From: Fimenecus sp045655645
Lineage (GTDB): Bacteria > Bacillota > Clostridia > Oscillospirales > Acutalibacteraceae
NCBI GenBank assembly: GCA_045655645.1
Contig: JAZOPS010000043.1
Span: 1 to 39,829, forward strand
Direction of reading: 5' to 3'
DNA length: 39,829 bases
Shown piece by piece: positions 23,015 to 32,473 of the stretch; the first letter of the stretch is position 1; every line of letters begins with the position of its first letter. The position numbers and the translations under genes are program-made. The notes under the pieces were generated by a model. The model had not been told where the DNA came from. It searched no databases and saw only the letters and a list, made by a program, of their open reading frames with translations.

Positions 23015-26000
23015 ATGAAACGCAAAATCGTATCAGTTTTTCTTGCAATTTTAATGGTGTTTACGGCAATACCATTTTCGCATACTCATGTCTATGCGGA
23101 AACTTATGGTGATTTTGAGTATGAGGTAATTTCTGAAAGTGAAAAAACAGCTAGAATCACAAAATATACAGGCACGGAACCTGAAGTATGGATTTATAGT
23201 GTAAACTCATATGAAATTGTTGAAATTGGTGATAGTGCATTTAAGGGCTGCACAAGCTTAACAGATGTATCAATATTTTTCGGTGTAACAACAATTGGTA
23301 AGTCAGCATTTTCTGGTTGTACAAGTTTAACAAGTGTGACAATACCTAACAGTGTAACGACAATTGGTGATTCAGCATTTTCTGGTTGTACAAGTTTAAC
23401 AAGCATAACAATTCCTAATAGTGTAACAACAATTGGTGAGTCTGCATTTGAAGGCTGCACAGGGTTGACTAGCATAGACATAGCTAGAAGTGTAACAACA
23501 ATTGGAGATTATGCATTTTATGATTGCACAAACTTGTATTGGTTGGATTATTTGGGCACGGCAGATGATTGGGTAAAAATCTCGTTTGGAAACCGTTATT
23601 CAAACCCAATGTGGTATGCAAGATATGAGCGTTTTAATGATGAACGGGTAACAGATATTGTTTTGTCAGAGGGAATAACAACAATTGGTGGATATACATT
23701 TGCTGGTTGCACAGATTTGACAAGCATAATAATACCTGATGGTGTAACGCTAATTGGAGATTATACATTTGCTGGTTGCACAGGGTTGACTAGCATAGAC
23801 ATAGCTAGAAGTGTAACAACAATTGGTGATTGTGCATTTTATGATTGCACAAGCCTCACAAATGTGTATTATACGGGTACTGCTGATGACTGGGTAAAAA
23901 TAAAATTTGGATTTGCTTCTAATCCAATGGAATATGCGGATAATGAATATTTTAATGGTGAGAGGGTAACAAATATTGTTTGGCCAGAGGGAATAACAAC
24001 AATTGGTGATTATACATTTGCTGGTTGCACAGATTTGACAAACATAACAATACCTGACAGTGTAACATCAATTGGAGATTATGCATTTAAAGATTGCACA
24101 GGTTTAACAAATGTGACAATACCTGACAGTGTAATAACAATTGGTGAGTCTGCATTTGAGAATTGCAAAGGTCTTACAAACATAACAATTCCTAATGGTG
24201 TAACAGAAATTTCGACGGCTGCATTTTCTGGTTGTACAGGTTTAACAAGTGTGACAATACCTAATGGTGTAACCTACATTTCGGGTGCTGCATTTTATAA
24301 TTGCACAAGTTTGAAAAGCATAACCCTTCCTGCGAGTTTGAAAGAAATGGGTTTAGTGATATATAGAGAAGAAATATATGATGGGGTGATTAGCGAGGAA
24401 TTTGTTGGTCCATTTTCTGGCTGCACATCTTTGATTGACATATTTTATATTGGTACAGCTGACGATTGGGTAAAAATAAAATTTGATGATTGTGTTTCTA
24501 ATCCAATGTATTACGCAACAAATTCATATTTTAACGGAGCGTTGGTAACAGATGTTGTTTTATCGGATGGTGTAACATCAATTGGAGAATATACATTTGC
24601 TAATTGTACAAGTTTAACAAGTGTGACAATACCTAATAGTGTAACAACAATTGGTGAGTTTGCATTTGAGAATTGCACAGGTTTAACAAGTGTGACAATA
24701 CCTGACAGTGTAACAACAATTGGTGCGTCTGCATTTGAGAATTGCACAGGTTTAACAAGTGTGACAATACCTGACAGTGTAACAACAATTGGTAAGTATG
24801 CATTTAAAGATTGCACAGGTTTAACAAGTGTGACAATACCTGACAGTATAACAACAATTGGTTATGAAGCATTTTATAATACGGGTTACTATAATAATAC
24901 ATGTAATTGGGAAAATAATGTATTATATATTGGGAACTATTTAATTGGCGCAAAGTCTTCAATTTCTGGTTCATATACAATAAAAGCAGGAACAAAAGCA
25001 ATTGGTAAGTATGCATTTAAAGATTGCACAGGTTTAACAAGTGTGACAATACCTAACAGCGTAACATTAATTGATAATTTTGCTTTTTATGGTTGCACAA
25101 GCCTCATAGACATGTATTACACAGGTACTGCTAATGATTGGGTAAAAATAACATTCGTTTCACAAACTTCTAATCCAATGCATTACGCGGATAACGAATA
25201 TTTTAGTGGTGAGTTGATAACAGATATTGTTTTGTCAAATGAAATAACAACAATTAAAGAGTATGCATTTTATAATTGTATAAGTTTGACAAATATAACA
25301 ATACCTGATAGTGTAACAGCAATTGGCAATCATACATTTGTTGGTTGCACAAGTTTGCAGAGCGCAACAATTGGTAGTGGGATAAATTCATATTTTGAAT
25401 ATTCTAAATTCAAAAATTGTACGAGAATAACACTCAGTAGTAATATAACATCAATTCCCAACAGGGCTTTTGAAAGTTTCACAAAACTAACAAGCATAAC
25501 AATACCTGACAGTGTAACATCAATTGGAACAGATGCATTTTCAAACTGTACAAATTTAACTGATGTGCATTACACCGGCACAGCAGATAATTGGGTGAAA
25601 ATTTTGTTCGGAAGTTATAAGTCAAATCCAATGTGTTATGCGAAAAATACATATTTTAATAGTCTTTTAGTAACTGATGTGGCTTTGTCATACGGAGTCG
25701 CTTCAATTAATGATTATGCTTTTTATGGCTGCGCAGGTTTGAAAAGCATTCAAATTCCTGAAAGTGTAAAATTAATTGGTTATTTCGCTTTTAATAAATG
25801 CTCTAGTCTAGCAGATGTTTATTATGAAAGCTCACTAGAAAAATGGAAAGAAATTGATATTAGAATGTCTGGGTTAGACAATGTTACAATTCATTACGGA
25901 CATGAACACACGTATAATGACGATTGGGTAATAACAGACCCAACTTGTGGTCAAAAAGGTGAGAAAAGACGTGTTTGTGAAAATTGCGGATATGTGCAAA

Positions 26001-29000
26001 TGGTTGTTTTGAATGCTACAGGTAAACATACTTGGAGTGACTGGTATGTAACAAAAGAACCGGGATTAACTTCAGATGGCGAACAGGAGCGCGCTTGTTC
26101 TACTTGTGGAAAATATGAAACTACAGTTTTGTCGGGCACATTCTTTTTTGAAGAATTTGTATCTATTGAAGTGATTGACGAAGAAAAAAAGACTGCCTAC
26201 ATTTCGAAATATAATGGAACTGCAAAAGGCGTAAGAATACCATCTGTGATAAGAGGCTATACAATTACAGCAATTGGACCTAATGCTTTTGCGGATTGTA
26301 ATAGTCTTAAGTCTGTAGTTATTCCAAATAGTGTTGAAGTAATTTATAAAAGTGCATTTGCAAATTGTGAATATTTGGAAAATATAGAAATTCCTGGTAG
26401 CGTCGAAAGAATTGAAGAAAAGGCATTTTATGGTTGTTATAGCTTATCTAATATAACTATTAAAAATGGTGTAAAATCTATTGGTAGCGAAGCGTTTGCT
26501 GAGTGTAAATTAATAAAATACATAACAATTCCTGATAGTGTAACTTCAATTGGAATTTATGCTTTTAAGGACTGTTGGGGCTTATTGGAAATAACTATTC
26601 CAGAAAGTTTAACAACAGTTAGTGGATATACATTTCAAAATTGTTTTAACTTAAAAAGTATAACAATTGGTAAAAATATAACTTCGATTCTTAAGGGCGC
26701 TTTTGAAGGGTGTTCTTCACTTGCAGATGTTTATTATCATGGTACCGAAGAAGAATGGAATAAAATCTACTTTGTATCTGATGAATTACAAGCTTCAACA
26801 ATAACAATTCATTATAATTCACACAAGCATATTTATGAAACACAGGAAATCATAGAATGGCCTACTTGTGAAAATAATGGCGTTGAAGAAGTTGCTTGTA
26901 CAATTTGCGGTGACTCAAAATTAATAAGTATCCCTGCGCTTGGTGGTCAACATCAATGGAACGAGTGGGTCGCTATTCAAGATTCTACTGAGATATCATA
27001 TGGCGAAAAACAACGCAGCTGTATGATTTGTAGTAAGGTTGAAAGTGAGTATATTCCTTTTTATAGCGATGAAGATTTCATTATTGAAATTATTTCTGAA
27101 AGCGAAAAAACGGCAAGAATTACAGGATATGCCAACTTAAGGAGAAATCTTGTTATTCCGTCAGAAATTGATGGGTACACAATAACTGAAATTGGTGATT
27201 ATTTCTTCTTTGGTGATTTAAGTTTGGAAACCGTTATCATTCCAGAAACTGTAAAATCAATTGGTGTAGGTGCTTTTGCAGATTGCTATTTGCTTAGAAG
27301 TATAGAGGTTGATGAGAATAACTCGGAATATACAAGTGTTGACGGTGTTTTATTTAATAAAAATAGAACTACAATTATTCAATATCCAAATGGCAACTGG
27401 AAAGTGCATTATAAAACTCCGTCCAGTGTGACATCCATTGGCAAATATGCTTTCTATGGTTGTAATAGTCTTGTCAGTATAGTTTTTGATGGTCAGAATA
27501 CAATTAATTATAATAACACAATGGCTAGTGTGATAAATTTCTATTCAAATAATAGCCTTGTAACTGTAACAATTTCTGATGGTATTACAAATATCGCTGA
27601 TAACGCATTTGCAGAGTGTATAAACTTGAAAAGTGCGGCATTACCTCAAAGTGTTACATCAATCGGTGATAATGCGTTTGCATCTTGCGAAAAACTTGAA
27701 AGTGTTTCAATCCCTGCAAGTGTAACAACTATGGGCAGTAGCGCATTTAAGGATTGTTCCAACCTTGAAAATGTTTATTATGAAGGTACAGAGGAACAGT
27801 GGAATAATGTGTCGGGTAATACTAATAACGATAATTTGACAAGTGCAACAATTCATTACAGTCATATGCATTCATGGAGTGATTGGACAGTAACTGAGGC
27901 AACTTGTGCAACTGAAGGTGAAAAACAACGCACATGTTCATCTTGTGGTGAAGTTGAAATTGTTGCTATTGAAAAATCAGATGAACATTTGTGGAATGAA
28001 TGGATGAATATAATTGAACCAACTTGTATGAGTGATGGTGAGGCTCGACGTGAATGTTCATTGTGTGGCGAAACAGAAATAGAAACAATTTATTCAACAG
28101 GTGAACATATTTTTGGTGAATGGGTAACTGTAACTGAACCTAATTGCTCAACAGATGGCTTAGCTCAACGTGAGTGCATACATTGTTTCTTTAGTGAGAG
28201 TGAGTATATTCCAGCAACAGGGAATCATTCTTGGAGCAGTTGGATAGTAACAGTAGAGCCTACATATACCACAGAAGGTATACGGGAACACAGTTGTTTA
28301 AATTGTGGAGAATTTGAAACACAAAGTATTCCTGTGTTGGTAAATACTGGCTTTACAATCATTGTAGTGTCCGAGGAAGAAAAAACAGCTAAGATTTCAG
28401 CTTATACAGGTAGTGATACTATTGTTTCAATACCATCTGTAATCAATGGATATACAATCACTGCAATTGGCGATTCTGCATTTAAAGGCTGCAGAAACTT
28501 AAAAAGTGTAATCATTCCAGAGAGTATAACAACAATTAATTATCGTGCATTTTATGGTTGTACAGGTTTGATAAGCATAACAATCCCTGACAGTGTAACG
28601 GAATTTGGTAGTTCTGTATTTTATAATTGTACATCTTTAACAGATATAACAATTCCAGATGGTGTAACAAAAATAGGCACTACTACATTTTATGGTTGCA
28701 AAAGCTTAACAAATGTGATGATTCCAGATAGCGTAACATCAATTGGAAGTTATGCGTTTTCTGCTTGTACTGGTTTGACGAGTATAACAATTCCTAATAG
28801 TGTAGCAACAATTGGCAGTTCTGCTTTTAAAGGTTGTACAAATTTGTCAAGTATAACAATTCCTGATGGTGTAACAAAAATTGATTATTCAACATTTTAT
28901 AATTGTTCAGGGTTAACAAATATAACGATTCCTAATAGCATAACATCGATTGGGGATTCTGCATTTTTTGGTTGTTCTGCTCTTTTAGATGTTTATTATT

Positions 29001-29986
29001 GTGGCTTGAAAGATGATTGGAATGCAATATCAATATCAACTGGCAATACAGTTTTGTTGAGCGAGGCAATAATCACTTATAACTATTGCGACCATACTTA
29101 TAGTGATTGGGTTGTTATAATTCAACCTACTTGTTCTGCTGATGGTGAGCAACAAAGAGTGTGCTTGAAATGTGATGCAATCGAAACCAAAGTAATATCA
29201 GCAATGGGTGTACACACTGTATGTAGTTGGGTGCTTACTCAAGAACCCACTTGTACAGAAAATGGTGAACAAGCACTCAAATGTGCACATTGTGATTATG
29301 TTTTTGACACTCGTGAGCTTCAAGCTTTAGGACATATTACTTCAACTAATTGGAATACAGATAAAGAGGCGTCTTGTACAGAGGCGGGTAGTGAAAGTGC
29401 GGTTTGTCTTTCTTGTGGAGAAATCATAACGAGAGAAATCAATAAAACTGGTCATAGTTTTGGCGACAAGGTTTACACAACTGAACCGACTTGTACACAA
29501 CAAGGTGAAGGTTATCGCGAGTGTGAAAATTGTGGACACAAAGAAACCTTTGCTGAATATGGAGACCATAATTTTGGTGAGACAATATATACTATTGAGC
29601 CTACCTGTACACAAATAGGCATAGGCTATCACGTTTGTACAGATTGTGGTTATTATGAATATGTCAGCGAATATGGTAAGCATAATTTCGGTGAATGGCA
29701 AGTAACTGTTGACCCTACACTGGGTGTTGTAGGTGAAAAAGAACGAACTTGCACAATCTGTGGCCATACCGAAACTGAAACGGTTCCGGCATTGGAATAT
29801 ATGCTTGGCGATGCTAATAGTGACGGTAAGGTTAATATGAATGATTATGATACAATCATTAAAATTGCAACGCTTACATATAACCCGACTGAAACAGAGC
29901 AACTTGCAGCTGACATCAATAAAGATGGCGCGGTCGATGCTTATGATGCGATTTTCTTGCAATTATTCATAAATTCAATGGCATAA
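23015..29986 (+). CDS. Giant BspA-like LRR surface protein with CxxC repeats and dockerin
   Basis: A 2323-residue secreted protein. Signal peptide about 1-29; then four times the same plan: a cap (EVISESEKTARITKYTG type, near residues 36, 1046, 1353 and 1780), a run of 23-residue LRR_5/BspA repeats (about 28, 7, 7 and 8 by eye) and a CxxC block (963-1043, 1270-1349, 1617-1775, 2027-2262; 2, 2, 4 and 6 units). Several LRR runs carry a GTADDWVKI insertion. Residues 2264-2323 form one type I dockerin with loops DANSDG and DINKDG. LRRs of this kind bind host or polymer ligands in other bacteria; here the ligand is unknown. The dockerin implies docking to a cohesin. Start ATG 23015 is 7 nt after GGGGG; strong promoter upstream, terminator downstream, single-gene unit. 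Confidence 0.9.
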   Translation: MKRKIVSVFLAILMVFTAIPFSHTHVYAETYGDFEYEVISESEKTARITKYTGTEPEVWIYSVNSYEIVEIGDSAFKGCTSLTDVSIFFGVTTIGKSAFSGCTSLTSVTIPNSVTTIGDSAFSGCTSLTSITIPNSVTTIGESAFEGCTGLTSIDIARSVTTIGDYAFYDCTNLYWLDYLGTADDWVKISFGNRYSNPMWYARYERFNDERVTDIVLSEGITTIGGYTFAGCTDLTSIIIPDGVTLIGDYTFAGCTGLTSIDIARSVTTIGDCAFYDCTSLTNVYYTGTADDWVKIKFGFASNPMEYADNEYFNGERVTNIVWPEGITTIGDYTFAGCTDLTNITIPDSVTSIGDYAFKDCTGLTNVTIPDSVITIGESAFENCKGLTNITIPNGVTEISTAAFSGCTGLTSVTIPNGVTYISGAAFYNCTSLKSITLPASLKEMGLVIYREEIYDGVISEEFVGPFSGCTSLIDIFYIGTADDWVKIKFDDCVSNPMYYATNSYFNGALVTDVVLSDGVTSIGEYTFANCTSLTSVTIPNSVTTIGEFAFENCTGLTSVTIPDSVTTIGASAFENCTGLTSVTIPDSVTTIGKYAFKDCTGLTSVTIPDSITTIGYEAFYNTGYYNNTCNWENNVLYIGNYLIGAKSSISGSYTIKAGTKAIGKYAFKDCTGLTSVTIPNSVTLIDNFAFYGCTSLIDMYYTGTANDWVKITFVSQTSNPMHYADNEYFSGELITDIVLSNEITTIKEYAFYNCISLTNITIPDSVTAIGNHTFVGCTSLQSATIGSGINSYFEYSKFKNCTRITLSSNITSIPNRAFESFTKLTSITIPDSVTSIGTDAFSNCTNLTDVHYTGTADNWVKILFGSYKSNPMCYAKNTYFNSLLVTDVALSYGVASINDYAFYGCAGLKSIQIPESVKLIGYFAFNKCSSLADVYYESSLEKWKEIDIRMSGLDNVTIHYGHEHTYNDDWVITDPTCGQKGEKRRVCENCGYVQMVVLNATGKHTWSDWYVTKEPGLTSDGEQERACSTCGKYETTVLSGTFFFEEFVSIEVIDEEKKTAYISKYNGTAKGVRIPSVIRGYTITAIGPNAFADCNSLKSVVIPNSVEVIYKSAFANCEYLENIEIPGSVERIEEKAFYGCYSLSNITIKNGVKSIGSEAFAECKLIKYITIPDSVTSIGIYAFKDCWGLLEITIPESLTTVSGYTFQNCFNLKSITIGKNITSILKGAFEGCSSLADVYYHGTEEEWNKIYFVSDELQASTITIHYNSHKHIYETQEIIEWPTCENNGVEEVACTICGDSKLISIPALGGQHQWNEWVAIQDSTEISYGEKQRSCMICSKVESEYIPFYSDEDFIIEIISESEKTARITGYANLRRNLVIPSEIDGYTITEIGDYFFFGDLSLETVIIPETVKSIGVGAFADCYLLRSIEVDENNSEYTSVDGVLFNKNRTTIIQYPNGNWKVHYKTPSSVTSIGKYAFYGCNSLVSIVFDGQNTINYNNTMASVINFYSNNSLVTVTISDGITNIADNAFAECINLKSAALPQSVTSIGDNAFASCEKLESVSIPASVTTMGSSAFKDCSNLENVYYEGTEEQWNNVSGNTNNDNLTSATIHYSHMHSWSDWTVTEATCATEGEKQRTCSSCGEVEIVAIEKSDEHLWNEWMNIIEPTCMSDGEARRECSLCGETEIETIYSTGEHIFGEWVTVTEPNCSTDGLAQRECIHCFFSESEYIPATGNHSWSSWIVTVEPTYTTEGIREHSCLNCGEFETQSIPVLVNTGFTIIVVSEEEKTAKISAYTGSDTIVSIPSVINGYTITAIGDSAFKGCRNLKSVIIPESITTINYRAFYGCTGLISITIPDSVTEFGSSVFYNCTSLTDITIPDGVTKIGTTTFYGCKSLTNVMIPDSVTSIGSYAFSACTGLTSITIPNSVATIGSSAFKGCTNLSSITIPDGVTKIDYSTFYNCSGLTNITIPNSITSIGDSAFFGCSALLDVYYCGLKDDWNAISISTGNTVLLSEAIITYNYCDHTYSDWVVIIQPTCSADGEQQRVCLKCDAIETKVISAMGVHTVCSWVLTQEPTCTENGEQALKCAHCDYVFDTRELQALGHITSTNWNTDKEASCTEAGSESAVCLSCGEIITREINKTGHSFGDKVYTTEPTCTQQGEGYRECENCGHKETFAEYGDHNFGETIYTIEPTCTQIGIGYHVCTDCGYYEYVSEYGKHNFGEWQVTVDPTLGVVGEKERTCTICGHTETETVPALEYMLGDANSDGKVNMNDYDTIIKIATLTYNPTETEQLAADINKDGAVDAYDAIFLQLFINSMA
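23360..24030 (+). repeat. Higher-order repeat of about 320 bp in the giant gene
   Basis: A 50-bp stretch at 23456-23505 recurs exactly at 23777-23826, 321 bp (107 codons) later. The stretch near 23645-23720 recurs with few changes about 319 bp later. Each unit holds several LRRs plus one TADDWVKI insertion. Confidence 0.75.
24592..24861 (+). repeat. Near-identical 69-bp tandem repeats in the giant gene
   Basis: Four consecutive 69-bp (23-codon) units begin at 24592, 24661, 24730 and 24799. The first 64 bp of units 2 and 3 are identical, including third codon positions, and another copy of the core lies at 25010-25060. Confidence 0.85.
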
Positions 29987-29997
29987 CAAAGCAGTTT

Positions 29998-30024
29998 AAG
30001 GCAAGGCTTGTCCTTGCCTTTTTT
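29998..30024 (+). terminator. Terminator of the giant LRR gene
   Basis: AAGGCAAGG (29998-30006), loop CTTGT, CCTTGCCTT (30012-30020), then T residues. Confidence 0.9.
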
Positions 30025-30026
30025 CA

Positions 30027-30055
30027 TTGACTTTATTTTTGTGAAATGATATATT
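30027..30055 (+). promoter_or_regulatory. Predicted promoter of the PHP/GH26 unit
   Basis: TTGACT (30027-30032), 17-nt spacer and TATATT (30050-30055); shares a 16-bp -10 region with the promoter at 3559. Confidence 0.7.
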
Positions 30056-30091
30056 TATATTAATAAATCTCTTTAGAAAGGGAAAAAAGAT

Positions 30092-31360
30092 ATGTATAAA
30101 ATTATTAACCCTTATGAAAGTGTTATGTCTTTAATCGAAGACGGGGAAAGACATTATAAAACTAATCTTCACACCCATTCAACTTATAGTGACGCAAATG
30201 ACACTATGACTGATATGATTATTGGTTTCTATGATAATGATTTTGATATCTTAGCTTTTGCTGAACACGGAATTTTAGGTAAACCTTGGAATGAAAAACC
30301 AACTCATATTCCATTTTTCAACTTCCAATATCTTTGGCACGGCAAACGCAGTTACTTGACAGAAGACCAATACAGAGAAATCAAAAATGGTACATATAAA
30401 TCAGAGAAGAACACAAGAACAAAGACTCGCGGATTAGAAGATGTGGCAGACGCCATTGAATGTAATATGTTCACCATTATGAAAAACCATGTGAACGGGT
30501 ATTTCACAGATAACGCTTATGAAGGTGTGCAAGGATTAGAGTTTGACTATGAAATCCCACTTTCACTTATTGAAAAAAGTGGTGGTATTTCTCACATAAA
30601 TCACCCTACAGATTTATTGCAATCTTGGAAAAGACCTGAATGTGCAAAAGTGCCTGAAAATATTGAGTTTTTTGCAGACCTTTTAAGAAAATATAAATCT
30701 TGTATGGGTATTGAAGTTCTCAATATGTATGACAAACCTAATCGTAGTGACAGAATTTTATGGGATGAACTTTTAAAAACTCTCATTCCTGAGGGTAGAA
30801 AAGTATTCGGTTTCGCAAATAGTGACGCCCATCAGGTTGACCAGATTGACACAGCATTTATGGACTTTATTTTGCCAGAATATTCACTCTCAACCCTTCG
30901 AAATGCTATGGAAACAGGCACATTTTTTTCAATTGCCCGTTATGCTAAAAACGAATTAGGTGAAGATTTTAAGGGCGAAGGACCTGTGCCGCAGGTGATT
31001 TCATTAAATGTTGACGAAAACGACCAGACTATCACAATTGGTGCAGTTAATTGTCACACAATTGAGTGGATTGCAGATGGCGTAGTTATTCAAAGAGAAA
31101 CACTTGACGCTGACGGTCAGATTGTGAGCACAATAAAACTAGCAGAGTATACTGATAAAATCAGTTGCTATGTTCGTGCGCAGATGCTCGGCAAAGGTGG
31201 AATTTGCCTTACACAAGCATTTATTCTTGATGACGGTAACATTGAAAGATTTAAAAAAGAAATCGTAAAAAAAGAACTCACCGAGAAAGAAAAGAAAAAG
31301 AGAAAGTTCTATTCAAAAAAATTAGGTGTAGTTTACGGAAAAATCACTAAAAAGATTTAA
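30092..31360 (+). CDS. PHP-domain phosphoesterase with Ig-like tail
   Basis: The protein (422 aa) has a PHP (polymerase and histidinol phosphatase) domain: NLHTHSTYSD (H27, H29) starts the first metal motif, FAEHG (E58, H59) follows, then HINHPTD near 170 and NSDAHQ near 245. These residues bind two to three metals in phosphodiesterases and phosphatases of the family. Residues 310-390 look like a beta-rich Ig-like domain and the last 40 are Lys-rich. No signal peptide, so cytoplasmic. It starts behind GAAAGGG and is followed after 9 nt by the mannanase gene, so the two are co-transcribed. The substrate is unknown; a sugar phosphate or nucleotide is possible, but I have no evidence for either. 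Confidence 0.82.
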   Translation: MYKIINPYESVMSLIEDGERHYKTNLHTHSTYSDANDTMTDMIIGFYDNDFDILAFAEHGILGKPWNEKPTHIPFFNFQYLWHGKRSYLTEDQYREIKNGTYKSEKNTRTKTRGLEDVADAIECNMFTIMKNHVNGYFTDNAYEGVQGLEFDYEIPLSLIEKSGGISHINHPTDLLQSWKRPECAKVPENIEFFADLLRKYKSCMGIEVLNMYDKPNRSDRILWDELLKTLIPEGRKVFGFANSDAHQVDQIDTAFMDFILPEYSLSTLRNAMETGTFFSIARYAKNELGEDFKGEGPVPQVISLNVDENDQTITIGAVNCHTIEWIADGVVIQRETLDADGQIVSTIKLAEYTDKISCYVRAQMLGKGGICLTQAFILDDGNIERFKKEIVKKELTEKEKKKRKFYSKKLGVVYGKITKKI

Positions 31361-31369
31361 AGAAAAACT

Positions 31370-32350
31370 ATGAGAAAGATTATTGCAATAGTTTTATCGT
31401 TTATTATGTTGTTGCTTTGTGGTTGTACGGGTGAAAAAGAATATGCATTATCCAATTCTAAAGCAAATGAAAACACAAAGAAACTTTATTCATATCTATG
31501 CGAAATTTATGGTGACTATATAATCTCAGGTCAACAAGAATCCACTTGGGTTGACGGCGAGCAATACGAATTTGAATATATTTATGAACAGACAGGCAAA
31601 TACCCTGCAATTCGTGGGCTAGATTATATGAATGATGACTTCGACGGTGTAAATCGTAGAGCAATTGAATGGTATGAAAAAGGTGGAATTGTTTCAATTT
31701 GTTGGCATTGTGGTGCAGATTTCAGCGGTAGCTGGACAGAGTGCAAAGATACTGATATTAAAGATTGGGATAAAGCCTTCGCCGAAGGAACTGATGAATA
31801 TAAAACTCTCGTTGAGGGAATGGATAAGGGCGCAAAAGCACTCAAGGAGTTGCAAGAAAAGGGAATTCCTGTTTTGTGGCGACCATTTCACGAACTTGAC
31901 GGTGACTGGTTCTGGTGGAGTCGTGGTGGTGCAGAAAACTTTAAAAAGCTCTGGATTTTGATGTATGACAGATACACAAATTATTGGGGACTTGATAACC
32001 TCATCTGGGTGCTTGGGTTCTCTCATAAAAATGAGATGTATAAAGAGTTTTATCTTGGCACAGAATATGTTGACATAGCTGGTGCAGATTCTTATGAGAT
32101 TGGTGCTCATTCTGACCTTTTCAAAGCAGTTAAAAGAGTTGTAAAAGAAGAAAAACCTGTGTGTTTCCATGAGTGTGGAACAATCCCGACAGTCGATGAA
32201 TTGAAAAGCAAAAAAGCAGGTTGGCTTTGGTTTTTAACATGGCATACAGAATATCTTGTTGACAATAACACAACAGAAAATCTCAAAGAAATTTACAATG
32301 ATGAATATGTAATTACACTTGACGAGTTACCCGACCTAAAAAACTCATAA
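31370..32350 (+). CDS. GH26 beta-mannanase-like lipoprotein
   Basis: The enzyme (326 aa) belongs to glycoside hydrolase family 26, which cuts beta-1,4-mannan. E175 in WRPFHELDGDWFWW is the acid/base and E268 in CFHECG the nucleophile; GQQES and ICWHCG are further family segments. The N-terminus is a lipoprotein signal with lipobox LCGC (C19 as lipidated Cys), so it should be anchored outside the membrane. Linked mannan-binding modules are absent. It starts 9 nt after the PHP stop without a good Shine-Dalgarno, consistent with coupled translation. It ends before a clear terminator. GH26 also contains rarer xylanase and lichenase activities, so mannan is the likely, not certain, target. Confidence 0.9.
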   Translation: MRKIIAIVLSFIMLLLCGCTGEKEYALSNSKANENTKKLYSYLCEIYGDYIISGQQESTWVDGEQYEFEYIYEQTGKYPAIRGLDYMNDDFDGVNRRAIEWYEKGGIVSICWHCGADFSGSWTECKDTDIKDWDKAFAEGTDEYKTLVEGMDKGAKALKELQEKGIPVLWRPFHELDGDWFWWSRGGAENFKKLWILMYDRYTNYWGLDNLIWVLGFSHKNEMYKEFYLGTEYVDIAGADSYEIGAHSDLFKAVKRVVKEEKPVCFHECGTIPTVDELKSKKAGWLWFLTWHTEYLVDNNTTENLKEIYNDEYVITLDELPDLKNS

Positions 32351-32366
32351 AAATATAGAAATAACG

Positions 32367-32409
32367 ACGATTTGTATTGATAAAAGGCTTTACAAATCGT
32401 TGTTTTTTT
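32367..32409 (+). terminator. Terminator of the PHP/GH26 unit
   Basis: ACGATTTGTA (32367-32376) pairs perfectly with TACAAATCGT (32391-32400) around a 14-nt loop, then seven T residues. Confidence 0.85.
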
Positions 32410-32419
32410 ATTACAATAT

Positions 32420-32434
32420 AATGGTATATTTATA
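32420..32434 (+). promoter_or_regulatory. Candidate -10 region before the PutP-type gene
   Basis: AATGGTATATTTATA contains TATATT (32425-32430) and differs by one base from the shared -10 region of the promoters at 3559 and 30027. No convincing -35 is visible; a TATAAT also lies at 32417-32422. Confidence 0.4.
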
Positions 32435-32473
32435 TATAGTGGGGTATTCTCACAGTAAGAAAGGATGAATGAA

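Noticed and set aside
23200..29000. CRISPR-like regular repetition
   Set aside because: The period is 69 bp, in frame with one long ORF, and encodes 23-residue LRR units; there are no unique spacers between constant repeats and no cas genes.
29342..29962. Antisense ORF (206 codons) opposite the giant gene
   Set aside because: Its sequence mirrors the CxxC repeats and dockerin on the other strand; no start signal.
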